Source: JAAFHB01 sp963675995 (GTDB taxonomy: Bacteria > Bacteroidota > Bacteroidia > Bacteroidales > Prolixibacteraceae). Taken from it: a DNA stretch of 64,000 nucleotides. Position 1 is the first letter of the stretch, and each line of letters starts with the position of its first letter. A program made the translations under genes and the position numbers. This document shows, in pieces, positions 8,517 through 17,400 of this stretch. The notes beneath the pieces are model-generated. The model made no database searches. It was not told where the DNA came from and worked only from the letters and a program-made list of their open reading frames with translations. The stretch spans positions 2,790,001 through 2,854,000 of the forward strand of contig CAXXIY010000002.1 of NCBI GenBank assembly GCA_963675995.2, written 5' to 3'.

Positions 8517-9704
8517 ATGCACTCATTCAAAAAAGGATTCCTCCTGACCCTGACAATTTTGGTAGGCAGCACGATCACGTATGCCGGAAATAAAGATAAT
8601 GAAGGATACAAATTTGAAATAATCAAGGAGTTACCTCACACTTCGGTTAAAAACCAGTACCACACAGGTACTTGTTGGTCGTTTGCAGGAATGTCGTTTT
8701 TTGAGGCGGAAATGCTCCGAATGGGCAAACCGGAAGTGGATTTATCGGAGATGTTTGAAGTGAGTGTCTGTTACCGTGAAAAAGCCCTGAAATACGTCCG
8801 GATGGTTGGGAATACAAACTTTGGACCTGGTGGTGAACTCTTTGATGACCTTTACGTTGCCAATAAATACGGGCTTGTTCCCGAGTGTGTTTTCCCTGGC
8901 TTAAAATATGGTGAAGAGAAACATTCACATGGGGAAATGGATGAGGTGTTGCGAAAAATGGTTGAAGCCGTTGTAGAAAATAAAAATAAAAAGCTTACCC
9001 CTGTCTGGGAGAGCGCATTTAATAAGACCATTGATGCTTACCTTGGGGAATTGCCTGAAAAATTCGAATATCTGGGGAAGACTTATACTCCCGGATCATT
9101 TGCCTCCGATTATTGCGGAATTAACGTAAACGATTACATACAGATTACCTCTTTCAACCATCATCCATTCTACAAGCCTTTTATCCTTGAAGTACCGGAC
9201 AACTGGTTGTGGAGCGAGTATTATAACGTCACAATTGATGATCTTCAGGAGATCGCAGATAATTCAATTCAGAAAGGGTATACGGTGTTGTGGGCGGCAG
9301 ATGTAACCGATAAAGGTTTTGCAACTACTCAGAAAGGAATCGCAGTTATTCCTGAAATAAATAGCGACGGTATCGCTAAATGGGACAGTCTGACCGAAAA
9401 GGAGAAGGAAGCTGCGATCTATAAATTTGATAAACCGGAAAAAGAAAAAGTTATCACACAGGAAATCAGACAAATTGCATTTGACAACCTTGAAACGACC
9501 GACGATCATGCCATGCATCTGGTCGGACTTGCCAAAGATCAGAACGGCACGTTATATTACAAAGTAAAAAATTCATGGGGAAATTATAATGATGAAAAGG
9601 GATACTTTTATGCCTCTAAATCCTATTTCAGGTATAAAACAACCGGAATTGTGGTAAATAAGGCTGCAATCCCTGACTCAATCAGGAAAAAACTTAATCT
9701 GTAG
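8517..9704 (+). CDS. Secreted C1 family (bleomycin-hydrolase-like) cysteine aminopeptidase
   Basis: A 395-residue papain-fold peptidase of the PepC/bleomycin hydrolase type. An N-terminal signal peptide (FLLTLTILVGSTITYAGN) precedes the core. The catalytic triad is visible: Cys in GTCWSFAG (~residue 53), His in DDHAMHLVG (~332) and Asn in VKNSWG (~351). The insertion between Cys and His includes GGELFDDLYVANKYGLVPE, typical of bleomycin hydrolases. Cytosolic PepC enzymes are hexameric aminopeptidases; Bacteroidota often carry an exported version such as this one, whose role in peptide scavenging is inferred. Length is somewhat shorter than the ~440-residue cytosolic forms. Confidence 0.92.
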   Translation: MHSFKKGFLLTLTILVGSTITYAGNKDNEGYKFEIIKELPHTSVKNQYHTGTCWSFAGMSFFEAEMLRMGKPEVDLSEMFEVSVCYREKALKYVRMVGNTNFGPGGELFDDLYVANKYGLVPECVFPGLKYGEEKHSHGEMDEVLRKMVEAVVENKNKKLTPVWESAFNKTIDAYLGELPEKFEYLGKTYTPGSFASDYCGINVNDYIQITSFNHHPFYKPFILEVPDNWLWSEYYNVTIDDLQEIADNSIQKGYTVLWAADVTDKGFATTQKGIAVIPEINSDGIAKWDSLTEKEKEAAIYKFDKPEKEKVITQEIRQIAFDNLETTDDHAMHLVGLAKDQNGTLYYKVKNSWGNYNDEKGYFYASKSYFRYKTTGIVVNKAAIPDSIRKKLNL

Positions 9705-9728
9705 TTTTTTATTAACGGAAAAATTATC

Positions 9729-9736
9729 TACTTTTG
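9729..9736 (+). promoter_or_regulatory. -7 box upstream of rplS
   Basis: TACTTTTG exactly fits TAnnTTTG and lies 93 bases before the chosen rplS start. No TTG was seen at the expected -33 position. It implies an mRNA leader of about 80 bases, where L19 expression could be controlled. Confidence 0.45.
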
Positions 9737-9821
9737 CGGCCAGTTCCGTACGCAATCTCTGACAGCAAACAAGTAGACACTGTGAATATTGCGTTCGTTA
9801 AAAATATCGTTAAAATCAATC

Positions 9822-10175
9822 ATGATGGATCTGATTAAAATTGCAGAAAATGCGTTTTTAGGGGAACAAAAAGAACTACCTACATTTCACGCAGGCGACA
9901 CCATTACTGTTCGTTACAAGATCGTGGAAGGCGCAAAAGAGAGAATTCAGAATTACAAAGGTACCGTAATTCAGATTAAAGGTACCGGGACAACAAAAAC
10001 ATTCACCGTTCGCAAAATGTCAGGGAATATTGGTGTTGAAAGGATTTTCCCTTTCTTCTCACCATTTATTGATGGCATCGAAGTTAACCGTATGGGGCGT
10101 GTACGTCGTGCACGTTTGTACTATCTTCGCGAATTGACCGGCAAAAAAGCCCGTATCAAGGAAAAAAGATTCTAA
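9822..10175 (+). CDS. rplS: 50S ribosomal protein L19
   Basis: Ribosomal protein L19 sits at the 30S-50S interface. The frame can be opened at a TTG at 9789, but the ATG at 9822 (MMDLIKIAENAF) gives 117 residues, the usual length, and places the family N-terminus MDLIKIAE correctly; 9825 is equally possible. Family marks are HAGDTITVRYKIVEGAKERI, YKGTVIQIKG, GVERIFPFFSPFIDGIEV and GRVRRARLYYLRELTGKKARI. It is single-gene here, not beside trmD/rimM as in many other bacteria, which is common in Bacteroidota. A -7 box and a terminator bracket it. Confidence 0.97.
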   Translation: MMDLIKIAENAFLGEQKELPTFHAGDTITVRYKIVEGAKERIQNYKGTVIQIKGTGTTKTFTVRKMSGNIGVERIFPFFSPFIDGIEVNRMGRVRRARLYYLRELTGKKARIKEKRF

Positions 10176-10186
10176 GAACAACAACT

Positions 10187-10221
10187 TAAAAAGGGTTCCT
10201 CAAAAAGGAACCTTTTTTTTT
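10187..10221 (+). terminator. Rho-independent terminator after rplS
   Basis: GGTTCC (10194-10199) pairs with GGAACC (10207-10212), extended by A-T pairs, and runs into nine T residues. It begins about 15 bases after the rplS stop. Confidence 0.85.
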
Positions 10222-10249
10222 GTACTTTTAGAAAAAATATCCATTGTTT

Positions 10250-11173
10250 ATGCCTGTTATTGCCAATGAGAAACTTTTCACCAAACGTTGGTTTGTCGAC
10301 TACAGTTTCATCACTGCCGGATCATTTATCATGGCGGTGGGCTATGTTTTTTTCATTACCCCTCATAAGATCGTTCCAGGTGGTATTTATGGACTTGGGA
10401 TTATTGTCTATTACCTGACCAAAGGGATGGCGCTTTGGCCAGGCGGATTTCCGATTGGACTATTTAATCTACTGATCAACATACCATTAACCTATTTTGG
10501 AATAAAACTTCTCGGTCCACGCTTTGGTACTAAAACCATTTACGGGTTTGTTTCCTCCTCCATTTTTATGGATGGGATCACCTATATGCGCGAGATTGGT
10601 GATGCACCTCTCGTAAATGATGTCCTCCTTTCGTGCATCTTCGGCGGTGTACTGACAGGCATCGGACTTGGGATGATATTTAAAGCCAGAGCAACATCGG
10701 GAGGAAGCGATATCATCGCCATGGTGATTACCCGATATACCCGTATCCCGATTGGTCAAATGCTGATTTGGGTCGATACTGCTATTGTACTGGTTGCACT
10801 TGCGGCATTTAAGGATTGGCAGATACCACTTTATAGTATGATTGTCATTTACATCACCGGACGGGCAATCGACCTTATTCTTGAAGGGGCAAATTATAAT
10901 AAGGCACTATTTATTATTTCTGAGAAACATGAAGATATCAGGGATAAGATTATTAACGATCTTGCACGTGGCGGCACATACCTTAAAGGGGTGGGAATGT
11001 TTACAAATACAGAAAAAAATATCATATTTACCGTGGTAAACCGCAGAGAGGCTGCTATCCTCGAAGAACATATCAATAAGGTAGATCCTCAGGCATTTAT
11101 TACGATTATGGATGCCAGCGAAATTCTGGGTGAAGGATTTCAGTCACTAAAACATAAGATTGAAGGGCGCTAA
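10250..11173 (+). CDS. YitT family membrane protein (DUF161 + DUF2179)
   Basis: A 307-residue integral membrane protein of the YitT family. Five or so hydrophobic segments occupy residues ~15-205 (SFIMAVGYVFFITPHKIVPGGIYGLGIIVYY is the first signature; ATSGGSDIIAMVITRY another), followed by a soluble C-terminal DUF2179 domain (~residues 215-300; KALFIISEKHEDIRDKI, LARGGTYLKGVGMFTNTEKNIIFTVVNRRE). The transported or sensed ligand of the family is unknown. A TTG at 10244 is in frame, but the ATG at 10250 is preferred. The gene is followed after 26 bases by the patatin gene, so the two are probably co-transcribed. Confidence 0.9.
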   Translation: MPVIANEKLFTKRWFVDYSFITAGSFIMAVGYVFFITPHKIVPGGIYGLGIIVYYLTKGMALWPGGFPIGLFNLLINIPLTYFGIKLLGPRFGTKTIYGFVSSSIFMDGITYMREIGDAPLVNDVLLSCIFGGVLTGIGLGMIFKARATSGGSDIIAMVITRYTRIPIGQMLIWVDTAIVLVALAAFKDWQIPLYSMIVIYITGRAIDLILEGANYNKALFIISEKHEDIRDKIINDLARGGTYLKGVGMFTNTEKNIIFTVVNRREAAILEEHINKVDPQAFITIMDASEILGEGFQSLKHKIEGR

Positions 11174-11199
11174 AGATCAAAATAATTAAAATTTAAATC

Positions 11200-13491
11200 A
11201 TGAAAAGGATCATCCTTTGTTTCTTATTGTGCTTTAACCTAATAATTCCGCCTGTATTTGCTCAAAAAGTTGGACTTGTCCTTAGTGGCGGGGGTGCAAA
11301 AGGTCTTGCCCATATTGGCGTTATTAAGGCACTTGAGGAAAACAATATTCCTATTGATTATATTACCGGAACTTCAATGGGAGCTATCATCGGTGGGCTT
11401 TATGCAGCCGGTTATTCGCCCGAGGAGATGGAAATTTTGTTCAAATCGGAAGAGTTCGAACGATGGTCCACAGGAATTATACCCCCTCAGTACGTCTATT
11501 ATTTCAAACAATTGGAGGAGAATCCTTCATTTATCGATCTTGACTTTGCTAAAAAAGAGGATAAAATGAAACTTGCCCTTCCAACCAATCTTATCCCTTC
11601 AGGACAAATTGATTTTGCCTTTATGGAACTGTTTAGTCAGGCAAATGCAGTTTCAAAAAAAAACTTTGACCAACTTTTTGTCCCTTTCAGGTGTGTTGCA
11701 ACCGACATTTACCGTAATGAACCTGTTGTATTCCATAAAGGGGATCTGGGGATGGCAATCAGGGCGTCGATGACCTTCCCTTTCTTTTTTAAACCAATCG
11801 AAATCGACAGTGTTTTACTTTTCGATGGAGGGCTGGTTAACAACTTCCCTTATGATGTGATGGCTCAGGATTTCAAACCTGACGTTATGATTGGCAGTAT
11901 GGTTGGCTCCCTGAATAACAAGCCAAATAAAGACGATTTGAAACTCCAGCTCGAGAATATGATGGTTCGTAAATCAAACATTTCAATACCTGACAGTCTG
12001 GGGATAACGATTAAATCACCGGTTAAACATATCGCTCTTTTAGATTTTGAACGACTCGATGAAGTTGAAAATGCGGGTTATGAATCAACAATGGCCCAAA
12101 TGGAGCAAATTAAATCCAGGATTACCAGAAGAGCTGATTTACAGGATCTGACAAGAATGCGAGAGGAATACCGAAGTAAAAGTCCTTCAATGAAATTTAA
12201 TAATATCCAGGTGTCAGGGGTCGATAGATCACAAAGGTACTATATCATTCAATCGATTCGTCATAAGTCCAAAACATTCGATTTGGAAGAATTGAGACGG
12301 GAATATTTTAAAATTCTGGCAGATGACAAAATTAAATCACTTTTGCCAACCGCGGATTACAATGAGGAAACAGGATTATTCGATCTTGATCTTAAAGCAG
12401 AACAGCAGAATCCTCTTGCCGTAGGTGTTGGCGGATATTTTTCACTTTCGGATGTCAATCAGGGATACATTGGCGTTGACTACAGACTATTTAATAATCT
12501 CCCTATTACGATTCAATCCAATATTCATGTTGGCAAATTCTACAGTTCATTTATGGTTGGCTCACGATTTAATTTTACTACAAAACGGCCTTTGTCACTC
12601 GAGCTCTATTTCATCAAAAACCGGAAAGATTACTTTTCGGGATCGACTCAACTCTTTTTTGAAGATAAGCTACCCCACTATGTCATTCGTAACGACGACA
12701 ATATTCAGATGGATATTTCGTTCCCGGCAAAAACCAATTCAAAATGGGAAGCCGGGATGGACTTTCTGAATCAATCTGATGAATATTATCAAACCACCTC
12801 CTATACCAAAAATGATACGCCTGAGCGTACACAGTTTACAGCAGGAGATTTACATGCCCGGTTTGAGATAAAAGCGTTCAATAAGAAACAATATCCTACG
12901 GAAGGCAAGATGCTTAAATTCGAGGCAAAGTATATATTCGGAACTGAGAAGGAGACCCCGGGATCGACCAGTACACTAAATATTCCCTATCGGAATAGCC
13001 ATAGGTATTTACAACTTGAGCTCTCCTATGAAAGGTATTTTAAATCCACAAAATGGTTAACACTGGGTGTTGAAACCAACTCCTATTTTTCAACTAAAAA
13101 ACTATTCCATAATTATACCTCATCGGTAATTTCTGCAGAGGAGTTCTCACCTACCGTCAACAGCACCATCAGATTTCTACCCTACCTAAGAGCCAATAAT
13201 TTCGTTGCCGGAGGATTGAAAGCAATCGTACCAGTATCCACCTCGGCACATCTCCGATTTGAGGGTTACTATTTTCAACCATTCAGTGAATTACGAAGCG
13301 GCCTGAATAATATGCCTTATTATAATGACAAATTATTCACTTCCAATCAGTTTATTGGAAGTGGCGGATTAGTGGTCCACACCCCGTTTGGTCCGGCAAG
13401 TTTATTGTTGAATTATTTCAGCAACAGTGATCCCAGGTTTTATGTGCAGATTAGCTTTGGATATTTACTGTTCAATCGGCGTGGAAAGTAA
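11200..13491 (+). CDS. Patatin-like phospholipase fused to outer-membrane beta-barrel
   Basis: A 763-residue exported lipid acyl hydrolase. After a signal peptide (LLCFNLIIPPVFAQ) comes the patatin domain (residues ~25-300): the oxyanion/glycine loop LSGGGAKGLAHIGV, the nucleophile elbow GTSMGA (Ser ~59) and the catalytic dyad Asp in FDGGLVNNFP (~209). A POTRA-like segment (~335-395, MKFNNIQVSGVDRSQRYYI) follows, and the C-terminal ~360 residues show alternating beta-strand patterns ending in Phe-Gly-Tyr strands, as in BamA/Omp85 barrels. This is the arrangement of PlpD, a type Vd autotransporter, in which the barrel anchors or exports the phospholipase. Whether the passenger is released is not visible from sequence. 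Confidence 0.9.
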   Translation: MKRIILCFLLCFNLIIPPVFAQKVGLVLSGGGAKGLAHIGVIKALEENNIPIDYITGTSMGAIIGGLYAAGYSPEEMEILFKSEEFERWSTGIIPPQYVYYFKQLEENPSFIDLDFAKKEDKMKLALPTNLIPSGQIDFAFMELFSQANAVSKKNFDQLFVPFRCVATDIYRNEPVVFHKGDLGMAIRASMTFPFFFKPIEIDSVLLFDGGLVNNFPYDVMAQDFKPDVMIGSMVGSLNNKPNKDDLKLQLENMMVRKSNISIPDSLGITIKSPVKHIALLDFERLDEVENAGYESTMAQMEQIKSRITRRADLQDLTRMREEYRSKSPSMKFNNIQVSGVDRSQRYYIIQSIRHKSKTFDLEELRREYFKILADDKIKSLLPTADYNEETGLFDLDLKAEQQNPLAVGVGGYFSLSDVNQGYIGVDYRLFNNLPITIQSNIHVGKFYSSFMVGSRFNFTTKRPLSLELYFIKNRKDYFSGSTQLFFEDKLPHYVIRNDDNIQMDISFPAKTNSKWEAGMDFLNQSDEYYQTTSYTKNDTPERTQFTAGDLHARFEIKAFNKKQYPTEGKMLKFEAKYIFGTEKETPGSTSTLNIPYRNSHRYLQLELSYERYFKSTKWLTLGVETNSYFSTKKLFHNYTSSVISAEEFSPTVNSTIRFLPYLRANNFVAGGLKAIVPVSTSAHLRFEGYYFQPFSELRSGLNNMPYYNDKLFTSNQFIGSGGLVVHTPFGPASLLLNYFSNSDPRFYVQISFGYLLFNRRGK

Positions 13492-13588
13492 ATCCTAATA
13501 ACATAAAAGAAATAATAAAGACAAGTTGTTATCGCTTACTTAACCGAAACTTGAATAATGAATTGAAATAATTTTAAATATTATAGAT

Positions 13589-14491
13589 ATGATTGAGCTT
13601 AATGAATTGAATAATAAGTACGGTATAAAAGGCGAATTAGCTTTTGAAAGGCTGAATAACAATTTGATTTTTCTGAAAGTTTCCAACAAATTTGCAGAGG
13701 CAAATATCTGTCTTTACGGAGCTCATATTACCAGTTATAAGCCCCGAAATTCCAAAGATATCCTATGGATGAGTCCTGATACCCCTTTCGAAGAAGGAAA
13801 AGCAATCAGAGGCGGAATTCCGGTCTGCTTCCCATGGTTTGGTCCTCATAAAACAGATTCCGGAATGCCTCAGCATGGCTTTGGTCGCCTGATGTATTGG
13901 AATATGGCCGAAACTGCTGTTCTTCCACAAGGCGAAACATTGGTCAGATTAAAGTTGTCCTCTTCGGACCAGACAAAAGCTTACTGGCCCTATGACTTCG
14001 ATGCGGAGATGAACATCGTCATCGGCAATGAGCTGAAGCTGACGCTAAAAGTTATTAATACTTGTGATAATCAATTTGATTACTCCTGTGCATTGCATAC
14101 TTATTATAAATTATCTGCGATTGAAGAGATGACCATCGACGGTTTGGAGGGTACCCGTTTTCACATACATCTTCAACCTGGAGATTATATACAGGAGACG
14201 CCCAAAATGGAGATACATCAGGCAGAAACACGTCATTATCATGATACTGAAGCGACTTGTATTATTAATGACCCAGGATTTGCAAGAAAGATCCGTGTAG
14301 CTAAATCAGGCAGCAAAATCACAACAGTATGGAACCCCTGGAAAGAAGCCTGTTCCACCATTGGAGACCTGCCCAATGATGCATATAACTACTTCGTTTG
14401 CATTGAGGCCGTAAATTCATTTGAGGATACGATTTCCCTTTATCCCGGAGAATCTCACGAAACATCCGCCATTATCAGATTAATGGAATGA
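13589..14491 (+). CDS. D-hexose-6-phosphate mutarotase (aldose 1-epimerase family)
   Basis: A 300-residue galactose-mutarotase-fold enzyme of the YeaD type, which interconverts the alpha and beta anomers of hexose 6-phosphates. Signatures are AHITSYKPRNSKDILWMSP, IRGGIPVCFPWFGPH, PQHGFGR (His at ~96), the CALHTYYKL segment with the second His (~169) and the C-terminal FVCIEAVNS containing the catalytic Glu (~271). No signal peptide is present, so it is cytosolic. It stands alone between the patatin gene and the convergent GH20 gene. Family certain; preference for glucose 6-phosphate is known for YeaD, not shown here. Confidence 0.9.
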   Translation: MIELNELNNKYGIKGELAFERLNNNLIFLKVSNKFAEANICLYGAHITSYKPRNSKDILWMSPDTPFEEGKAIRGGIPVCFPWFGPHKTDSGMPQHGFGRLMYWNMAETAVLPQGETLVRLKLSSSDQTKAYWPYDFDAEMNIVIGNELKLTLKVINTCDNQFDYSCALHTYYKLSAIEEMTIDGLEGTRFHIHLQPGDYIQETPKMEIHQAETRHYHDTEATCIINDPGFARKIRVAKSGSKITTVWNPWKEACSTIGDLPNDAYNYFVCIEAVNSFEDTISLYPGESHETSAIIRLME

Positions 14492-14608
14492 TTCTTTTAG
14501 GACTTTGATTTCAATAAAGTAATAGAGCGTATTAAATATCGGTTTATATATTTGACACGACATTTAATTATTCTCATTACTTAATAGACCAGGAACAAAA
14601 ATTATCAA

Positions 14609-16201
14609 TTATTTATTGCGATTAACCGACCATGGTATCTGTTTAGATGGATAGTAATTGACCTGCAACACCTTAAACCGCTCCTCCTGACCAGCAAGCC
14701 TGGTTCGGTACTCTTTCCAGTTGGGTACACTGGAAGCGCTCCACCCTATTTCGGCATAGCCGGGTAGTCGTGGAAAGACCATATATTCAAGTTCTTTAAT
14801 ATTAGTGATAGTTTCTGTCCAAAGGGGTGCTTCAATTCCAAGAATATTTTCCTTACCTATTCCTGGTACCAGAGTTGCCGGATTCCAGCTATAACCTTTG
14901 TCAATTTCAATGTAACCTGCCCAGTTTAGCCCATAATTAGTGGTAGAATCGTATTTCATATCCAGATAGGCATTTGCAGCGGGTGACATAATCACTTTCG
15001 CACCCTGCTTAACCCCTTTCAATGCATTTTCGGACTTTGCCCAGTACTGCACAAAAGAGTTGGGTTTTAACGTTGACAGCGCAATTTCATCCCATCCGAT
15101 TACTTGTTTTCCAAGCCGGCCGACAATTTCCTGTACCCGGTTCACAAAAGGAATATAATCATCAAGCTTGGTAACATGTGATTCATCACCGCCAATATGC
15201 AGATATGGTCCGGGTGTCATTGCCGCAAGTTCGCCCAGAACATCAGTTATAAATTGATAGGTAATCTCCTTCCCGGTACATAATGAGCTAAAGCCAACTT
15301 CGGTACCTGTATACAATTCAGTCGCTTTGTCATTACAATTTAATTCAGGATATGAAGCAAGAGCTGCATTGGTATGACCTGGCATATCAATTTCGGGGAT
15401 AACCATGACATAGTGATCTGCAGCATATTTTATAATATCCGTGTATTGCTCCTGGGTATAAAAACCACCTTTGCCACCATTTACCTGGGTCCCTCCACCA
15501 ATTTCAGTGAGTTTAGGCCATTTCTTTATTTCAATCCGCCATCCCTGATCATCCGAAAGGTGAAGATGAAGAACATTCATTTTGTACAGAGAAATCAGGT
15601 CGATATACCGTTTCACATCCTCAACTTGAAAAAAATGACGTGCCACATCAAGCATAACTCCACGATAGGAATAGGCCGGAAAATCACGAATCGTAACTGC
15701 AGGAATCGTCCAGGGTCCCGGTTGTAAAGTTGCCTGCTCAATTTTTGCAGGTAATAGTTGAAGAATAGTTTGTATTCCATTGAAAATACCGGCTGGTTTA
15801 TTGGCGATCAGGTTTATGCCGTCCGATTTAACTGTTAATAGATATCCTTCATCACCCCACTTTGAATCACCTGAAGTAAGAGAAATACAAATATTACCTT
15901 TTGCCGGCTTTCCTTCCGAAAATTTAACAGCCAAATCAAAACCTGTAGCAGATTTTAGTCTATTTGAGAAAAATTGGCCAATCGTTTGTAATTCCGCCGA
16001 TTCGCCAGTCACGATGAGTGTGCACTTATCGGTTAGCTTAAACTGACCTTTACCAGAGATGACAGATACAGGTTTTGGAATAATACCTAAACATGAGGAT
16101 TGAACCGGAGAGAATGCCATTGAAGTCAATTGAAGAACCGTCAATCCAAACAGAAGGATTGATCTAAGGTTGATTTTTAAATAAATGAATTTCAAACGCA
16201 T
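14609..16201 (-). CDS. GH20 beta-N-acetylhexosaminidase, exported
   Basis: A 530-residue beta-hexosaminidase that releases terminal GlcNAc/GalNAc from glycans or muropeptides. It has an N-terminal signal region (SILLFGLTVLQLTSMAFS), a GH20b domain (~35-165), and the GH20 TIM barrel beginning YRGVMLDVARHFFQVEDVKRYIDL and continuing LHLHLSDDQGWRIEI and EIDMPGHTNAA. The catalytic Asp-Glu pair is in HIGGDESH (~335-338); Trp-rich sugar-binding segments (IGWDEI, APLWTETI) follow. The Asp polarises the substrate acetamido group and Glu is the acid/base. Length is close to bacterial two-domain GH20 enzymes without C-terminal modules. The lipoprotein gene upstream ends 22 bases before its start, so the two form a probable operon. 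Confidence 0.95.
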   Translation of the reverse strand: MRLKFIYLKINLRSILLFGLTVLQLTSMAFSPVQSSCLGIIPKPVSVISGKGQFKLTDKCTLIVTGESAELQTIGQFFSNRLKSATGFDLAVKFSEGKPAKGNICISLTSGDSKWGDEGYLLTVKSDGINLIANKPAGIFNGIQTILQLLPAKIEQATLQPGPWTIPAVTIRDFPAYSYRGVMLDVARHFFQVEDVKRYIDLISLYKMNVLHLHLSDDQGWRIEIKKWPKLTEIGGGTQVNGGKGGFYTQEQYTDIIKYAADHYVMVIPEIDMPGHTNAALASYPELNCNDKATELYTGTEVGFSSLCTGKEITYQFITDVLGELAAMTPGPYLHIGGDESHVTKLDDYIPFVNRVQEIVGRLGKQVIGWDEIALSTLKPNSFVQYWAKSENALKGVKQGAKVIMSPAANAYLDMKYDSTTNYGLNWAGYIEIDKGYSWNPATLVPGIGKENILGIEAPLWTETITNIKELEYMVFPRLPGYAEIGWSASSVPNWKEYRTRLAGQEERFKVLQVNYYPSKQIPWSVNRNK

Positions 16202-16222
16202 AGATATTAATTAAGTTACTAA

Positions 16223-17359
16223 TCAGTATTGCTTATAAAAAGTTTTCAAAAATGAGGTAACCTGACTGTAGATCGGTTTGGTGAACTCAATGAATAAATC
16301 CTGTTTTTCAGGTGGCAGTACAGGTTTGTGCTTACATATAGCCAGCTCCTTAGCTGATAATGCCCTTTCATCTCCCTTATAGGAACCCCATTCAACAGAC
16401 CACACAAACTGACCGGGAAATTTTCGCTCCGAAATGATTGTGTTTCGTGAAAGATCCAAAATAGAGACATCCAGAATCCCCTTTGATATCAACTCCCTTC
16501 GATTTACAGTCAGCCAGGCTTTTACCGTTTTATATGATTTTACTCTCCTGCCATCAGGCAAATTAACCATTCCAACATTAACACTGTCGCGTACCACCTC
16601 CCTTACCGATTCCTTATCATATACCTGTCCAACAACAAAATCATCGAAATCCATTTTCACCACCTGATCCTGAAATTTAATGCCCGATTGATCTGCTGAA
16701 ACGGGAGTATAAAACTCAACAAATTCGTTGGGGGCCTTTAATTTTAAATGTTCAATTATCTGGTTGTAAAAAAAATCGGATGAAAGCTGATACTTCCGTG
16801 GAACCATGACCGGCTCAACAACCACTCTCAAAGTAGCATTAAACTTGGCAGTTCCCAGGCGATTAAGAACATCCTTATAGCCGGAAGAGAACTGGTTCGC
16901 CCGGAAGTAATTGAAATAGGCATCTTTCCACGATAAACGCGTATTTAATTTCTCATTTATCAATCCGGCATTGTATTGTTCCTCAGCAGCAAGTTTTCGA
17001 ACCTGAATAAGTTCGCTGTTATAATATTTCAGATTGGAAAACTGGTTTAATGCGATCGGACATCTGCTGATTTCATCAGATAAATGGTTCACTTTCTCAT
17101 AATAGTCTGCAACCTCAGTATATTTAAATAAACTATTATTATTCAATGCATTATCAATTCTGTTCTGAAAGTAATCCAGCGACATTGGATAACTCTCTTT
17201 TACTGCCTGCAGCGCCTTATCAGAACCTGGATTACTTCGGAGGCGATTAACTGCCAATATAGTAGCATTATAATAATCACCTCTTTCCAGGGCTTTTTTC
17301 CCCGAGGAACATGAAATCAATAATAAAAAGGGGATAAGCAGGGCCAGGGATATACGCAT
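16223..17359 (-). CDS. Conserved hypothetical lipoprotein
   Basis: I do not recognise a named family. The N-terminus RISLALLIPFLLLISCSSGKKALERG is a clear lipoprotein signal with a lipobox cysteine. The first part (GDYYNATILAVNRLRSNPGSDKALQAV and following) looks like TPR-type helical repeats, and the C-terminal half is beta-rich. The start could be a TTG at 17371 (MKKIMRIS...) or the ATG at 17359 used here; both keep the signal. It lies just upstream of the GH20 gene on the same strand and downstream of the helicase gene, with 29 bases between this stop-distal end and the helicase stop. Probably periplasmic-face or outer-membrane anchored; function unknown. Confidence 0.75.
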   Translation of the reverse strand: MRISLALLIPFLLLISCSSGKKALERGDYYNATILAVNRLRSNPGSDKALQAVKESYPMSLDYFQNRIDNALNNNSLFKYTEVADYYEKVNHLSDEISRCPIALNQFSNLKYYNSELIQVRKLAAEEQYNAGLINEKLNTRLSWKDAYFNYFRANQFSSGYKDVLNRLGTAKFNATLRVVVEPVMVPRKYQLSSDFFYNQIIEHLKLKAPNEFVEFYTPVSADQSGIKFQDQVVKMDFDDFVVGQVYDKESVREVVRDSVNVGMVNLPDGRRVKSYKTVKAWLTVNRRELISKGILDVSILDLSRNTIISERKFPGQFVWSVEWGSYKGDERALSAKELAICKHKPVLPPEKQDLFIEFTKPIYSQVTSFLKTFYKQY

Positions 17360-17400
17360 GATTTTTTTCAATTATGTTTAAACGCCTTAAAAGTAATTAT

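Noticed and set aside
11258..11773. Overlapping plus-strand frames inside the patatin gene
   Set aside because: Out-of-frame shadows; the patatin frame has all catalytic motifs.
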